Source: Serratia entomophila (GTDB lineage: Bacteria; Pseudomonadota; Gammaproteobacteria; Enterobacterales; Enterobacteriaceae). From it: DNA of 64,000 bases. The translations under genes and the position numbers were made by a program. A model generated the notes under the pieces. That model was not told the DNA's origin, ran no database searches, and saw only the letters and a program-made list of their open reading frames with translations. Where the stretch lies: contig NZ_CP082787.1 of NCBI RefSeq assembly GCF_021462285.1, positions 1,860,001-1,924,000 on the forward strand, in the 5' to 3' direction. Of this stretch, positions 62,372 through 64,000 are shown in pieces. Within the stretch, counting starts at the first letter, position 1, and each line of letters opens with the position of its first letter.

Positions 62372-63502
62372 TTATTGCGGTTTGCCGGAGAACAGGAAAC
62401 GCAGTACGGGAACCCGCTTGTGCAGTTCATATAATCCGAAGGCCAACGTGAAGACAAACAGCAGGCCCAGCAGGAATCCCAGCAGATTGTTACCGATATA
62501 AGGTGTCACAAAAGCGCCATATATCAGGGTGAGCGGATGGTGCACCAGATATATAAACAGCGAGGCATTGACCAGATAAGTGATTCGTGGCGAGTGGTAG
62601 TTCAGCAGGCTGTGGCCGAATGAGAACACCAGATTAGCCATCAGGATCCCCAATAGGGATTTGATCACCACTTCCAGTTCAAACATATAGCTGCTGTGGG
62701 CCAACAGCTTCTGGTTCAGCATGTAAGCGATGAACAGCAACAGCGCGCCCAGCAGCGCCAGCGGCGAACGGCGCAGAAAAATTTCCTTCAACCACACATA
62801 CTTAAACGCGTAAGCGCCCAGGATGAAGAACGGCAGATAGAACATCGTCTCCATCACCACGAAGTTGAACAGACCGTTGGATAATAACTGAGGGGCAAAA
62901 ATTAAAATAATACGGTGCGCGGCCGAATAGAATAACGCATAAATAAGAAAGAGCAGTGAGATGTTTCCTAATCCTGTCATCTTATTTATTAGCGCCGGCA
63001 CCTGGGCGCTTTTTTGCGCCTTAATTTTTCTGAACAGGTAAAAGCATACGCTGGTCAATAACGTGAGCGTTAATAAAAACCACAGATGAGAAACCAGCTC
63101 CCAAACTGTTACATTTATTTTCTGATAGAGAGAAAAATTATCCCAGCCGTTCAGCTTATCGGTGAAGTATTTCAGCATGAAAAACTGCGGCACGGTTATT
63201 AATGGGATGGAACTCAGCAACGGGATCGCCACGCGTTCCAGCCGCACCTTCAGCCACTGGCGGCGCTCGTAGCGCTGGTAGAGCATGTAGGAGAAGTAGC
63301 CGGATATCACGAAGAACACCTGCATGCGGAAAGCGTGGATGAAGTCGTTCAGCACCGTAAGCGAAAAGGAGGGGGTGGCGCTGTTCACCGCCCAGGCGTG
63401 GCTGGAATAGATCAGGGAGAGGTGAAAAGGGACACCGAGCAACATCAAATAGGCCCGGATTGAATCGAGAAAAAACTCGCGTTGGTTGCTGCCGTTAGTC
63501 AT
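62372..63502 (-). CDS. opgC: Glucans biosynthesis protein C (OpgC/MdoC)
   Basis: A 376-residue acyltransferase-3 membrane protein that transfers succinyl residues to osmoregulated periplasmic glucans. Ten or so membrane helices; N-terminal FFLDSIRAYLMLLGVPFHLS carries the family catalytic histidine region, MQVFFVISGYFSYMLYQRY and a late NASLFIYLVHHPLTL are characteristic. Close to E. coli MdoC in order and length. Divergent from opgG, as in E. coli. Confidence 0.95.
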   Translation of the reverse strand: MTNGSNQREFFLDSIRAYLMLLGVPFHLSLIYSSHAWAVNSATPSFSLTVLNDFIHAFRMQVFFVISGYFSYMLYQRYERRQWLKVRLERVAIPLLSSIPLITVPQFFMLKYFTDKLNGWDNFSLYQKINVTVWELVSHLWFLLTLTLLTSVCFYLFRKIKAQKSAQVPALINKMTGLGNISLLFLIYALFYSAAHRIILIFAPQLLSNGLFNFVVMETMFYLPFFILGAYAFKYVWLKEIFLRRSPLALLGALLLFIAYMLNQKLLAHSSYMFELEVVIKSLLGILMANLVFSFGHSLLNYHSPRITYLVNASLFIYLVHHPLTLIYGAFVTPYIGNNLLGFLLGLLFVFTLAFGLYELHKRVPVLRFLFSGKPQ

Positions 63503-63761
63503 AGGTTACCGCTGGTGATTTAATCGGATGATCATTAACACGCTTAATAAGTCGTCAAGGGTTAAATCGTTATCTGAAACCCTACTATACCGATTCACAT
63601 TTTTCCATAGCGTCTTGTTGCGCGGCTTGCTACGCTGGTGTTTCGCCAGCTGCTTAAACAATGAGCCGCAAATATGAACCATCCATTTATCATGTTGTCG
63701 GAAAGCTGAATAATCCATTAATATGGATTTAAATGTTTTGAGCACACGAATAGGGGGGGAT
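63503..63761. promoter_or_regulatory. Intergenic region between opgC and opgG
   Basis: A 259-base AT-rich region that must hold promoters for both divergent genes. An open minus-strand frame here runs through the opgG start and has no ribosome site, so it is not called. AGGGGGGG at 63752-63759 is the opgG ribosome site. Confidence 0.5.
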
Positions 63762-64000
63762 GTGCTAGTTAATATATTGTCCGGACAACCACGCGCGGCG
63801 AGCGTTCGTTGGTTAGGCGCTACCGTATTGTTCACGCTGTTTACTTCGCAGGCTTGGGCTTTTTCCATCGATGATGTGGCCAAGCAGGCGCAGGATCTGG
63901 CAGGGAAAGGCTTCGAAGCGCCGAAGAGCAACCTTCCTTCTCAGTTCCGCGAGATGAAGTTCGCGGACTATCAGCAGATTCAGTTCAATCACGATAAAGC
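63762..64000 (+). CDS. opgG: Glucans biosynthesis protein G (OpgG/MdoG), N-terminal part
   Basis: The start of the periplasmic OPG backbone-branching enzyme; about 79 codons are present and the gene continues past the window. The signal peptide region ([16 protein letters not shown]) ends at about residue 35; the mature part [20 protein letters not shown] and [21 protein letters not shown] matches E. coli OpgG closely. GTG at 63762 is chosen for its AGGGGGG ribosome site; a TTG at 63777 is also in frame. Confidence 0.92.
   Translation, partial: MLVNILSGQPRAASVRWLGATVLFTLFTSQAWAFSIDDVAKQAQDLAGKGFEAPKSNLPSQFREMKFADYQQIQFNHDK

Noticed and set aside
63506..63931. 141-codon minus-strand frame between opgC and opgG
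   Set aside because: Covers the divergent promoters and antisense to the well-supported opgG start.

Overview
The window is chromosomal DNA of a high-GC enterobacterium, almost certainly Serratia of the S. marcescens group. The first gene encodes the classic secreted Serratia nuclease (Benzonase type). The core genes (uvrY-uvrC-pgsA-glyW-cysT-leuZ, opgC/opgG, proP, eptB, cycA, cho) are close to their E. coli counterparts in sequence and, where that can be judged, in order. No insertion sequence, integrase, CRISPR array or rRNA was seen.

Layout: 1-1.4 kb holds nucA, with a near-perfect LexA box and a possible late-activator box, plus a small unknown protein. 1.5-4.8 kb holds two exporter/regulator pairs (LysE/LysR and EamA/XRE-cupin). 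4.8-10.7 kb is a Rut pyrimidine-degradation operon, rutABCDFG without rutE, with divergent rutR; the intergenic region has a sigma-54 promoter, a RutR operator and an NtrC-like site. 10.8-12.2 kb is cycA. 12.5-15.8 kb is a low-GC island holding one orphan phage-type tailspike gene between two decayed tRNA-Lys copies. 15.9-17.5 kb holds DedA, a quinol monooxygenase-type protein and an unknown protein. 17.6-24.5 kb is a tightly coupled operon of 3-hydroxyacyl-CoA dehydrogenase, beta-ketoadipyl-CoA-type thiolase, 5-aminolevulinate-synthase-like enzyme, MFS transporter and enoyl-CoA hydratase. It is divergent from a LuxR solo and is my best candidate for an undescribed pathway.

24.7-35.4 kb holds a universal stress protein and then a complete trans-4-hydroxy-L-proline catabolic locus: epimerase, three-subunit D-hydroxyproline dehydrogenase, deaminase, ketoglutarate semialdehyde dehydrogenase, permease, an Ldh-family reductase and a PAS-AraC regulator. 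35.5-37.6 kb holds lipoproteins, GlpM and YecF. 38.2-41.8 kb is uvrY-uvrC-pgsA and three tRNAs. 42-43 kb holds small unknown genes. 43-48 kb is a beta-glucoside-type PTS (EIIB, EIIA, GH4 phospho-beta-glucosidase, EIIC) with an RpiR regulator carrying three tandem HTH units; two identical operator-like 15-mers lie between them. 48-52 kb holds eptB, a small membrane protein and proP. 52-56.6 kb is a MacA-MacB-outer membrane lipoprotein efflux operon. 56.8-64 kb holds cho, a tRNA-like gene with an oversized anticodon loop, a long inverted repeat, YlaC, several very small proteins, cvrA, opgC and the start of opgG.

Starts were reassigned wherever a Shine-Dalgarno sequence or a family alignment argued for it. 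Several genes of 35 to 46 codons are included that are too short for routine ORF calling. All family assignments come from reading the sequences and from memory of the families; no database search was run.
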